Shown: in pieces, positions 7,625 through 17,196 of the stretch
How positions within the stretch are numbered: position 1 is the first letter of the stretch
Layout of the letters: each line of letters begins with the position of its first letter
Origin: Neovahlkampfia damariscottae
Lineage: Eukaryota > Heterolobosea > Selenaionea > Neovahlkampfiida > Neovahlkampfiidae
DNA: 18,908 bases
Direction of reading: 5' to 3'
Assembly (NCBI GenBank): GCA_016618085.1
Contig: JABLTG010000255.1
Location: 1 to 18,908 of the forward strand
The notes under the pieces: model-generated
What the model was told of the DNA's origin: nothing
Seen by the model: only the letters and a program-made list of their open reading frames with translations
Database searches by the model: none
Program-made: the position numbers and the translations under genes

Positions 7625-10107
7625 ATGAACAGTTTGAATGAAGAAGTTGACAAATTCTCAGAGACTTTACCAATCAAAGATATCTTAAAAAACCCTTCAT
7701 ATTTTCAAATTTATTATGAATTTTGTAAAAAGGAGAGAAATGCTGAAGCATTAGATTTTTATAAATCAGTGAAGGTCTATGAAACACTTGAAACTGAAGA
7801 AGAACGATTATCACATGCTAAATCTTTATATAACAACTATATAGATGAAAATGCATCAGATTCATTAAATATCAATTCATCAAAGAGAGATGAAGTTAAA
7901 AAACAACTTGAAAAGCCAACTGAACAATTATTTGAAAGTATAAAAGAAGAAGTGGAAATATTAACATTAGATCCATATCGAAGGTTTTTTAAAACTGTAC
8001 AATATGAGCATATGGTTGTTCAACAGGAAATTGAAAACAAGTTGAAAATTTCTGAAAATGAACAACAGACAAGTTACATCATGGCTCCTGGAATTGGTTC
8101 GTTTTTATCACTTTTTTAAATATTTTAATAGCTTTAAGAGCTATCAGCTCCATCACAAAAAATGAAGTTTTGTTGAACGACGCCTATGAAGCTTTGGAAT
8201 ATTTAACAAAAAAAAAAATCATTCTTGAAGGAAAAGCTAAAAAGAAAGGAGGTCCTTTTTTAGATTTTAAAGTCACAACGAAAGGAAAATTGTATTATAT
8301 TGATCTTCTAAAAAACACTTGTGAATTTCATGATTTAGTTTCTGCAGATTTCAATTTTACAAGAGTCATAGTAAGAATCAGAACAAAATTAAATCTTTTC
8401 CGTAGAGTGAAAAAGAACCTTTTAGTATCCAGCTTGGTGATGAAATTGTAGTTTCTTTTGATAAAGGAAAGACCTATCAGAAATTCATTGAAATTTTGAA
8501 ATATTTTGGTCATGAAGAAATCACACCTCATTTTTCATGTTATTCTTCAAGACTTGAAGGTGTTGGTATGTTTTTTTTAATTAATCAATCATTCAGAAAT
8601 TGACAAATGGGATTCACTTCATGTGTTGGAATTTTTAAGTACCATTTTTGATGGAAATTTTTGTTTTTCAGAATATGAAAATTATTTTGCCGAACCACAA
8701 TTTACAGGTAAAGAATTAAAAGATTTTTCTGTTGAAGAATTAAAAGAAATCAAATTAACAGAGCCACATGCTAAATTATTAAAAGAAGAAATTCAAAAAG
8801 TCATAAAAAAAGGATACAATAATTCAGTTGCAAAAATATCATTAAAAATAGATTGTTTACCTGATAGAAATCCTGAAAACATCCAACAATTCACACATGA
8901 ATTCCTATTATCACTTGGAAATTCGACAAATATCCTTGATAGTTATTTGAATTTATCACCAATACAAAAATTACACAAAGATATTTATGAATATGAAAAC
9001 TCACAAAAATCAATATCAGTCAAATTAATTTTGACACAAATGATACACAATCACAAAAGAAATGGTTTTGAAACTTCATTCTCAGGAACTATATCAAAAT
9101 ACCCAAAATTTGAAAAAAAGGATAAGTTTGATAATTTTATCGCTGCTGTTATCATAGGTCCTTTTTATTTAGAATTTTCTGAGAATTCATTATGTGTCCC
9201 AAAAAGGATATCGAAAACAATGTACCAATTATATGAAACCATACCTGATTTTACAGTTTTAAAGAAAAAGAATTTCAATGAAGTAGTATCTAAACTATCC
9301 AAATTTATAGCAGACTGGAATGTAAATTATCAATTTGTTGCTCATGAACCAAATTTCAAAAAAAAAGAAGGAAACCATTGTCTATTTGTCGAAGAATTAC
9401 TGAAATTATTCAAAATTTCATTAAAATACAGAGGTTCATTAGGTACTTTTATGATGGAAATGAGAGAACATGGTGATTCAGGAGCTTCAATTTATCCAAC
9501 AGAATACGTTGTCGAATTTGAAAAAAAATTCGGTTTTTCATTCATCCCAAAAATTGAATATCATGATGAATTTGATGAACAATTAATTACCATTTTTGAA
9601 AGAGAAACAAAATTTAGAAGCAAATATCCACATGATTTTTTAGTATTCCAAGCAATTGATTTAGGTTTTTGGATCAAACATCATCATTCTCCTGAACATC
9701 AAGAGTTCATTCCATTATTCGATGAAAATAAAAAGATATCAAAAACATCATTTTCAGCAAAACCTATTTGTCCTTGTTATGCTCAGATTTTATTTGAATC
9801 CATTGATCATGGAAAAGTGTTGAAGAAATCAAGTAATTCAAAGAAGAGCATTGTGTTTGGGAAAGATGTTTGGGTTGACGAAAAAGAAGAAGAAGAATTA
9901 ATTGAAGATGAAGAAAAAATTGAAATTGATGATGAAAAACCAAAAACATTAAGCACTAAATTGTCATCTATATTCGGAAAATCAGGCAAAAAGAGAAGAA
10001 CATTTTCAACAAAGTTCTCTGGTTTGTTTTCTCCTCGTTTAGGTGGATCAAATGAAAATGCTGCGATTGTACAGAAGAAAATCAATGAAATTAATAAAGT
10101 AAAATAG
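7625..10107 (+). CDS. RGS-A: RGS - PH-like - SAM-like multidomain signalling protein
   Basis: Exons 7625-8096, 8132-8370, 8406-8565 and 8597-10107 join in frame to 793 residues; introns are 35, 35 and 31 nt. Residues ~15-140 form an RGS domain (LKNPSYFQIYYEFC, LNINSSKR, LDPYRRFF). The canonical SxEN Asn is replaced in ERNAEALDFY, so GAP activity may be weak. Residues ~165-285 look like a PH fold, ending in a YQKFIEILKYF helix. Residues ~291-365 look like SAM (EIDKWDSLHVLEFLSTIF, TGKELKDFSVEELKEIKL). Residues ~370-700 are a conserved domain I cannot name. The tail has an acidic stretch, then basic KKRRTFSTKF and GLFSP motifs resembling phosphosites. Role inferred: cytosolic G-protein adaptor or regulator. 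RGS-B follows 101 bp downstream. The stop is TAG without an overlapping AATAAA. Confidence 0.85.
9465..9686 (+). repeat. Gene-conversion-like tract, RGS-A copy
   Basis: Bases 9465-9578 (114 nt) and 9622-9686 (65 nt) are identical to 12036-12149 and 12193-12257 in RGS-B, with no synonymous differences. The sequence between and around them is clearly diverged. The first block encodes HGDSGASIYPTEYVV and IEYHDEFDE. Confidence 0.85.
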
Positions 10108-10208
10108 TATTGTATATTGAATCAAACTGTTTTGTATTTTTATGAGCTTTTTTATAGTTTTTCTGAATCAGGAAATGACAAGCTCATTGGTTAAAAAATT
10201 TCAGTTAA
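10108..10208 (+). promoter_or_regulatory. Intergenic spacer and promoter of RGS-B
   Basis: Only 101 bp separate RGS-A from RGS-B. An 8-bp inverted repeat, ATGAGCTT at 10142-10149 and AAGCTCAT at 10180-10187, runs into a sense ATTGGT at 10186-10191, which lies 17 nt before the RGS-B ATG. The spacer must contain both the 3' end of RGS-A and the start site of RGS-B. Confidence 0.4.
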
Positions 10209-12675
10209 ATGTCCAACACCAAAGTGATTGATGAAGATGAAGATAAATTCTCAGAAGCTCTACCGATAAAAGAAATTTTAAAAAATCCAAAACTCCTCAA
10301 AGTCTATTATGACTTTTGTGAAAAAGAAAGAAATTCAGAAGCCTTAGATTTTTACAATGAAGCAAAAGAATACACAAAATTGACATTATCAGATGAAAGA
10401 ATAAAGAAAGCAAAGAAAATTTACGAGGAGTATATTGATGAAAACGCACCACACTCTTTGAATGTCAATTCATCCAAAAGAAAAGAAGTAAAAAACAAAC
10501 TTCAAGAGTGTCCATTAGATATTTTTGATGGTTTAAATAATGAAATAGAGTATTTATTGCTTGATCCATACAGAAGGTTTTTTCACACAAACCAGTATGA
10601 AGAAATGTTAGCTCTCCATGAAATTGAAAACAAATTAAAAAAATCAGAAGATAAAGATGATAGCGAACTTGCTCTTTTATCACCTGGAATAGGTTTTTTT
10701 TTTTTTTTTTTAACTTTTTTATGTTAGCTTTGATGGCCATTTCTGCGAGTAAAAAAAATGATGCTAGTTTTAAAACAGCCACTGAAGCACTTGCTTTTTT
10801 ATCTGAAAGAAATATTATATTGGAAGGTCCTGTTGTAAATAAAGAAGGAAATTTTCTTGAATTTAAAATTACAAACAAAGGAAAATTATACTTTTTAGAT
10901 TTGTTCAATAATACTTATGAGTTTTTTGATATGGCAATGGAGAAGTTTAAGTTCAGTAGATTAGTGGTAATTCTTTGATTATTTTTTTTAAAATTTTTAA
11001 GAGTGAAAAAAAACCTTTCACTTTGCATTTTATTGGTGGACCCACAGAATATTCTTTTCAAAAAAATCAAGTGTACAGAAAGTTTATTGATATATTGAAA
11101 AAGTATAAACATCAGGAGATTCCTCCAAATTTTACTAGTTTTCATTCAAGAATGACAAAAGAAATTGAAAAATGGGATACACTGAATGTTATTGAATTTT
11201 TAAGCACCATTTATGATAAGAATTGTTGTTTTTCCATATATGAAGATTCTTTTGACTCCATTTCTATCACAGGAAAAGAATTGAAAAGAAAAACAGTAGA
11301 AGAATATAAACAGTTAAAAATGACTGAAGAACATGCTAATAAATTGAAAAAGGAAGTTGAAAATATTGTTAAATATGGTTATAAAGATGATAGAGCAAAA
11401 TTATTATTGAAAATTGATTGCTTTGAATTGTCAAACCCATCAATAAGATCTTCGAATATTTTATTGGACAATGAATTATTATTGACTCTCGGAAATTCAA
11501 ATGATATTTTAGAAACTTACTTAAACATAAATCTACATTCTATTTTACATAAGGATCTCGAAGATTATGACACCATGTCAAAAACAACACCTGTTAAATT
11601 AATTTTAACACAAATGATACATAATAGAGAAAGTATTGGATTTGAAGCTTCATTTTCTGGAACAATATCAAAGTTTTCTACTGGAGATAAACCAGAAAAG
11701 TTTGAAAATTTCATTTGTGCTCTCATTGTCGGACCTTTTTATTTAGAATTTACAAAAAGTTCAATTTGTGTTCCAAAAAGAATTAACAAAGCAATGAGTC
11801 AAATTTATGAAACTATTCCAGAATTTTCAACAATCAAAAAACCCCTCACTGAAGTTACTTCAAAATTATCAAAATTTATTTCAGAATGGAACACCAATTA
11901 CCAATTTGTTGAACATGATCCAAATCCAAAAAAACAAGAATCCAATTTCTATTATTTTGTTGAAGAAATATTGAAATTATTTAAAATTTCAACAAAATTT
12001 AGAGGATCTCTTGTTACTTTCATGACAGAAATGAAAGAACATGGTGATTCAGGAGCTTCAATTTATCCAACAGAATACGTTGTCGAATTTGAAAAAAAAT
12101 TCGGTTTTTCATTCATCCCAAAAATTGAATATCATGATGAATTTGATGAGAAATTAAATACTATTTTTGAAAAAGAACCAGATTTTCGAAAAAAATATCC
12201 ACATGATTTTTTAGTATTCCAAGCAATTGATTTAGGTTTTTGGATCAAACATCATCAATCACCAACCCATGAAGAATTTCTTCCTTTGTTTGAGGATATG
12301 AAATCAAGAGAAAAGTGTTTATGTCCATTATTTGAAGACTCTTTATTTGAATCAGTTGAAGGATCAAGATCTTTAAAGCCTACCAAAAGGAAAGAAAGAA
12401 AATCTTTTAATCTTGACCAATTAGATGATGTTATGCAATGGGTAGATGTACATGTTGAAGATGAAACCGAAGCAGTTAAAGATGAAGAAGAAATTAAAGA
12501 AACCAAAAAATCTCGCCGAAGATCATTTACTGATTCAATGGCTGGTTTATTTTCTCCAACAAATTCCACTGGAACTAAAATCAAGAGAAGACTTTCAGGC
12601 ATTTTTTCAAAACCTATTGATGAAAATGCAATGACAGCACAACAAAAAATCAATGAAATCAACAAGGCTAAATAA
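10209..12675 (+). CDS. RGS-B: tandem paralogue of RGS-A
   Basis: Exons 10209-10692, 10728-10966 and 11002-12675 join in frame to 798 residues; both introns are 35 nt and sit at the same positions and phases (1 and 0) as the first two of RGS-A. The third RGS-A intron is absent: sequence is continuous across EIEKWDTLNVIEFL. Domain order matches RGS-A: RGS (residues ~15-145; same missing SxEN Asn), PH-like (ending VYRKFIDILKKY), SAM-like (TGKELKRKTVEEYKQLKM), then the unnamed conserved domain containing IGFEASFSGTISKF, GPFYLEF and GFSFIPKIEYHDEFDE. The tail carries an acidic stretch, RRRSF, KRRLSG and QQKINEINKAK. RRRS and RRLS match basophilic kinase consensus sites. TAA lies inside AATAAA (12672-12677). 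The gene's last codons and the downstream spacer recur at 15131-15304. Confidence 0.85.
12036..12257 (+). repeat. Gene-conversion-like tract, RGS-B copy
   Basis: This is the partner of 9465-9686. Two DNA-identical blocks (114 and 65 nt) are separated by a 43-nt diverged piece, all in matching reading frame. Confidence 0.85.
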
Positions 12676-12814
12676 AGATTATATTGACCAATAAAAAATG
12701 AATACGTTGAAAAAAAAGCTTCAAATTCGAAATTATTCTTTGTTTTCATTGAAAATATAATTCAAAAGAGATCCAAAACAATGGGAGAACCAACGGAAAA
12801 AATGTTATTGTTTC
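12637..12814 (+). repeat. Left direct repeat spanning an RGS tail - spacer - PIS start junction
   Basis: This segment aligns with 15131-15304 at roughly nine of ten positions by eye, with a few small gaps. It contains the last 12 codons and stop of RGS-B, the ~105-bp spacer and the first 11 codons of the phosphatidylinositol-synthase-like gene. Similarity stops abruptly after TTGTTTC at 12814. Confidence 0.85.
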
Positions 12815-12819
12815 TATAA
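12781..12819 (+). pseudogene. 12-codon 5' stub of the PIS-like gene
   Basis: ATG here encodes MGEPTEKMLLFL and then TAA, matching MGEPAEKMLLFQ at the start of the intact gene at 15271. The similarity ends at the left repeat boundary, so this is a truncated duplicate of the first codons. It has no downstream coding sequence. Confidence 0.8.
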
Positions 12820-12877
12820 TTTATTGTGTGAAAATAAAAGGATGTGGAAGTCAAATCTTTAAATCAAGTTTAATAGT

Positions 12878-15119
12878 TTATTCAAATTCTGAAAGCATTG
12901 AACGAACTTTTTGAGGTTGTTGTTTTGACCAAGATTTCAATACTTGTATAATTTCACCATTCTTCAATAATGTATCCATTAATTGAGTTTCAGAGGTAAG
13001 AGATAACCCATCAATTGTTTTATCAACAATGAAATCATTGGTCAATTCTACTAAATTTCCATCTTTATCAATTTTTATTTCACCTTTCCAATTGTCATCA
13101 AATGAATAAAATTGATAATTTCTCGAAACGTTTTCAAGATATTTTGATGTTCTATCGTTCAAATTGGAAAATATTTTTTCAGCTTTTTCGAATTGATTTG
13201 ATTCAAATAATTGAATTCCTTCAGTGAATGATTCAACATCAATTTCTTTTTGATCTTTCCAATCAATAGTTCAGATTCTGGTAGAATAGAACATCATTTA
13301 ATTCATGTTTCAAAAGTTTAACGACCTTTGACTTCATTTCATCAACATCTGATATAGTTTTGGAAATCAATGATTTCATGATACTTTTAAAGATTAAATT
13401 GTTATTTTAGAGTTACTTTATGAATGCAAGATAAGGTTTTAATCTATTGAATTGATCAAATTTTCCATAGACGATTAACAGATTCAGTTCTTGATCTCTC
13501 ATTAACTCTTCAACTAATTTTGACTTTCTCATCCCTGAAACACCTGATATCAGACACATACTTGAAGAATTTAGGTCGGTAATTGTGTTTTTTAATAATT
13601 TTAGTTCTTCTTCTCTTCCATACATTTTATTCGGAATTTGAAATTCTTGAACATCATTCTGACCAACAATAAACTCTTTGAAATTGAATTCACATTTTTT
13701 TGAATATATTCGAGATCATTAAGTACCCTTAAAGCTGATTTATATCTTTCTGATGGATTTTTTGAGCACATCTTTTGGAGAACTTCATTGATTGCAGATG
13801 GAATATTTTTTACAACCGGAATTTTTTTTGTAATGTGAGAATGAACCAAAGCAAGCAAATCCCCTGAGAAAGGTAGTTGTCTTGTAATTATATTATAAAA
13901 CGAAATTCCTAATGAATAAATATCACTTCTAAAATCAACATTCTTTGAAATTCTTCCAGTTTGTTCAGGACTCATGTAATTAAAAGTTCCTGTTGGTGTA
14001 TTACATGGTACAGAAGGTGATTTTCTTGAAATCATTACACTTAAACCAAAATCAATCAATTTAACTTTGTCATTTTTTTCACTTAAAATAAAGTTGCCAG
14101 GTTTGATATCTCAATGGAGTATTTGTTTTGAATGTGCGCATTGTAAACATTTTGACATTTCTATAGCAAGTTTCAGGAATTCTTCAACATCCAATTTTCC
14201 TTTTTTTTTGACGTAAGTTTGAAGAGCTTCTCCTTCTTCTTTTTCAACAAGTGAAACTGAACCATTTTTTTGTTCAAATAATTCAATCATGTTTACAAAG
14301 TGCTCTGGAAAATTTTGGCTTCAATAATGTAGGTATATGCACCAAAAGGAACAAATTTATCAACTGCTCTCATCATTGCTTCATGGTATGTAAAATTTTC
14401 TTCTTTAAAATTTTTGTAAATTTTTGAATCTTCAAAAACTATACAAAAAACATTCCTTTTTCATCTACAATCTTCCATGAAGTAATACCAGTTTTACATT
14501 ATTTTTTATCATTCTTTTTTTTTAATCCACCTCGACCAGTCCACTTCCAAGCATCATCATCCAAACTGAGAATCAAAAATGGTATCCAATAGTCTTTTGA
14601 TAAATGATGAAACTTCTCTTCTGCCTTTTCGAAATCAATATGAAGGTAGTAATTAATAAAATGATATTTTTTTTTGACATTAAATTCCTGTTGAATCATG
14701 TTTCCAATAATTCTCCGACTTCATGATTCTTACAAGACCTTTCACAAAATATATAATTAGCCAATACCATATAGATTCTTCTGTAACTTGAATCAACTGT
14801 TTTGATTTTGTTGTGACATTTTTGTTTTTCAAGTTCAAATTTGTTGCTTCAAAAATATTGTGAACAAAAGGTGTAAAAAACCTTTTGAAAACTGTATCAA
14901 TTTGAGTATTTTGTAAACCTTTAGCTTTATAAATTGGACCTGAGTGAACATCTGTTTTGTCATATTTTTTTGAATAATCATAATCTGGAGTGATTGAAAA
15001 CCCCAACTTCTGAAAAATGAGAACCTCAATCGGATATCTTCAACCCTAGAATATTGAACCGTACCTAGACAATCGAGAGACTGTTGGAAAAAGTAATAAC
15101 AATTCACGAAACCAATCAA
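12878..15119 (-). pseudogene. Decayed multi-domain Ser/Thr kinase - AAA ATPase gene (bacterial multi-sensor kinase type)
   Basis: Reading right to left: unassigned N-terminal pieces (15119-14499), kinase N-lobe pieces (14450-14120), then the C-lobe at 14101-13700 with DIKPGN, IDFGLS, TGTFNYMSPEQTGR, DIYSLGISFY and NPSERY. A linker (QIPNKMYGREEE) leads into an AAA-type domain with SGVSGMRKSKLVEEL and GKFDQFNR (13625-13250). The C-terminal piece has a TPR-like LFESNQFEKAEKIF (13245-12878). This order matches cyanobacterial/fungal multi-sensor Ser/Thr kinases. The Walker A GxGK(T/S) reads GMRKS. Lesions: TAA 14499-14501, TAG 14439-14441, a shift near 14305-14315, TGA 14111-14113 replacing Arg of the catalytic HRD, a shift in the T-run 13695-13701 (plus strand), a shift near 13283-13292 and another frame change near 13250-13270. 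A 32-nt intron (13415-13384) appears retained, so it is not a processed copy. Confidence 0.82.
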
Positions 15120-15130
15120 ATTTATTTTCA

Positions 15131-15166
15131 GCTCAAAAAATCAAAGAAATCAACAAGGCTAAATAA
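15131..15166 (+). pseudogene. Relic of an RGS-A/B C-terminal tail
   Basis: Eleven codons plus TAA inside AATAAA match the RGS-B ending QQKINEINKAK. Nothing upstream on this strand resembles the remaining RGS protein, so this is a 3' fragment left by the duplication. Confidence 0.75.
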
Positions 15167-15270
15167 AGATTAAATTGGCCAATAAAAAATGAATCGGTTG
15201 AAAAAAAAGTTTCAAATTCAAAATTATCCTTTGTTTTCCATTGAAAATATAAAAAGAGATATACAACACA
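15167..15270 (+). promoter_or_regulatory. Promoter region of the PIS-like gene
   Basis: The region holds a 10-bp palindrome ATTGGCCAAT at 15174-15183 and a TATA-like TATAAAAAG at 15248-15256, 14 nt before the ATG. An out-of-frame ATG at 15189 opens a short frame that overlaps the main start. The left repeat copy carries ATTGACCAAT instead of the perfect palindrome and lacks the TATAAAAAG. Confidence 0.4.
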
Positions 15271-16005
15271 ATGGGAGAACCAGCTGAAAAAATGTTGTTG
15301 TTTCAAGATGGATGTTGGAAAGAAGTTTTCAAGAGTCCAGAAGAAAAACACAGAACTTATTTCAAAGATTTCAAATATTTTTACGCCAACATCATTGATT
15401 ATGCAAGAGTTGTGATGTGCTTAATTGCTTCTTTTACCGTTGTTAATGATATGCCTTTGGTTTCTGCTGTTTTATTAATGTCGCAAACTTTGTTGGATTG
15501 GTTGGATGGTCCAGTTGCCAGAGCATATGGGCAATGTACAATTTTTGGTAGTGGTATAGATTGGTTAGCTGATGTTCAAGCTCAAATAGTGATAATGTGT
15601 TGGTGCATTCTTTTGGACAAAAGAACTTTTCCATTGTTAATGTTTATTACCACTGTTGAGTTAGGAATGTGCATTTTTGATTATGCCACAACCGCAACTG
15701 GAAGATATCCAATATTAGAATCACCAAGTAAATTCCCAGTTTATTGGATATTGGATTGGACAATGCCTAGAGGATCCTACAACAATTTTGGAATTTTCTT
15801 GTGGTTGGCTTATCCAATGTGCATTTTATCATATTGCTTAGATATGAGTTTACATGATAAATCTATCTATTTGGAGGTGTTATTAAAATTCTTGGAAATT
15901 AGTTTGTTCATCCCAATGTTGATGTATGTTTGGTGTGAGTATGCGCAGCTTGTACATATTATAGCTAAATGGAGTGAAGCTCCAAGAAATAAATTTGAGA
16001 AATAA
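15271..16005 (+). CDS. CDP-alcohol phosphatidyltransferase, phosphatidylinositol-synthase-like
   Basis: A single exon encodes 244 residues. The family signature D-x2-DG-x2-AR-x8-G-x3-D-x3-D is complete at residues 76-101 (DWLDG, ARAY, GQCTIFG, D97, D101); the Asp residues bind divalent metal and CDP-diacylglycerol. The GQCTIFG stretch resembles inositol-type transferases, which condense CDP-diacylglycerol with myo-inositol to make phosphatidylinositol in the ER; length also fits. Several hydrophobic helices follow (residues ~110-125, 168-190, 200-222). Another head-group specificity cannot be excluded. The gene is intact although its 5' end was duplicated and separated from RGS-B by the 2.3-kb pseudogene segment. 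TAA lies in AATAAA (16001-16006). Confidence 0.85.
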   Translation: MGEPAEKMLLFQDGCWKEVFKSPEEKHRTYFKDFKYFYANIIDYARVVMCLIASFTVVNDMPLVSAVLLMSQTLLDWLDGPVARAYGQCTIFGSGIDWLADVQAQIVIMCWCILLDKRTFPLLMFITTVELGMCIFDYATTATGRYPILESPSKFPVYWILDWTMPRGSYNNFGIFLWLAYPMCILSYCLDMSLHDKSIYLEVLLKFLEISLFIPMLMYVWCEYAQLVHIIAKWSEAPRNKFEK

Positions 16006-16133
16006 ATTTTGATTTTTCTGAAACCGTTTATTGATTTCATGAATTTCACAAACTAGTGGTGCATTTTGGATAGTTGATTCGAATATAATTCCAATTCCAG
16101 AATTTAAGATTATTTTTTATAATAAAACTTTAT

Positions 16134-16960
16134 TCAAGATTCTACAGCAAGCTTTTCTTCTTGTTTTTGAAACATTTCTTTGTATGTTGTATCTTCTTCA
16201 AGGTAGTGAAGATGATTATCTATTGTGATCCAAAAAACTACTCTATCATAATCTTCAAGATTTGAAAATCCCCGATGACAAGTGCTGGAAACGGTTCAAT
16301 AAAAAGATAAAATTCTCACCTTGGGTGCATTTTTGTCACCAAAAAAGGTTTACAAGCAATCTGTGATATCTCCAAAAAATCCAAATTTTCTTTTTGCATT
16401 ATATCTTCAGCTTCACCGAAATTGTTCAAATAATCCATTTTAGAATTCATTTTTCTTCTCAAAAATTGTGTTGCATTCTTGAATGTCACTTTCGTCATTG
16501 GAACAAAAATGTTCATTGATGTTGTTGTGTAATCAAAATGAAATTGTTGGTATTTTTGGCATCCTGCTGGGTTTATTAAAAACCCATAAGATATGGTATA
16601 ATTGGTTTTGTACAGTGAATTTTCTTCAACGAGTTGATTCACCATCTTGTCAAGTTGTTGTTGAAGTGGATGCGAGACTGTGAATTTTTGATTGAAGAAC
16701 AAGTTCAACCAAGTGATTTCTTTTTCATTTTTTGGAAAGAATTCACGAACATTCTCTAAACTCTTGCAAATTATTTCTATCTCTCCTTCAGTTAGTTTTC
16801 TCACAAAATCGATTCCATGTTTTTTTGATTCAAGTTGAGCAGTTAGAACTTTTTTCTGTGGTTCTTTTTGAGATATAAAAAACTTAGAAGTCAACGAATA
16901 GATTGAAATTGAAGTTATAAATGTGACAAAAGAAACTGCAGCAACTCTCAACAATTCCAT
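16134..16960 (-). CDS. Membrane-anchored 2-oxoglutarate/Fe(II) dioxygenase-like protein
   Basis: Exons 16960-16320 and 16284-16134 join to 263 residues through a 35-nt intron (GTGAGA...TTCCAG, phase 2). The start at 16960 is the first ATG after a sense ATTGGT at 16979-16974; an in-frame ATG at 17005 would add 15 residues. A signal-anchor helix (VAAVSFVTFITSISIYSL) lies at the N-terminus. The body has an HxD motif (QFHFDYTTTSMNIFVP) and, after the intron, a distal CHRGFSN...YDRVVFWI with His and Arg spaced as in the double-stranded beta-helix iron and 2OG site. Substrate unknown; a lumenal or membrane-face hydroxylase is a reasonable inference. The stop TGA overlaps AATAAA (TGAATAAA). Convergent with the PIS-like gene. 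Confidence 0.62.
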
Positions 16961-17196
16961 TCGAATATGATTGACCAATGAACAATCAATCGGTTGATAA
17001 ACCATCACCAATTTGAATCATAGCCAAAAATGCAATTGTCCTCCTGGAAACCTATTAATAATTCGTAACCGTGGTCGTTCATCAAGTGGGATTTATTTTG
17101 TAGCAAAAATTGAAACCAAAAGAGATCAAGAAAGAAGAAGAAAATGATCAATGACTTCTTAAAACAAATTCACTCACAAAAAAACTTTTAATCAAT

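Larger units (their letters stand above)
15131..15304 (+). repeat. Right direct repeat spanning an RGS tail - spacer - PIS start junction
   Basis: This is the partner of 12637-12814. It begins with a 12-codon relic (AQKIKEINKAK then TAA, 15131-15166) of an RGS-A/B-type C-terminus lacking the rest of that gene. It continues through the spacer into the first codons of the intact PIS-like gene. Confidence 0.85.

Noticed and set aside
14111-14113. TGA in the kinase HRD motif as a reassigned sense codon
   Set aside because: TGA ends the TIP30-like and 2OG genes normally, the intact genes contain no in-frame TGA, and the kinase region has other stops and shifts.
12878-15119. Kinase pseudogene as a retroposed (processed) copy
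   Set aside because: A 32-nt intron with proper GT-AG ends appears at 13384-13415, and no poly(A) tail is seen at the insertion boundary.
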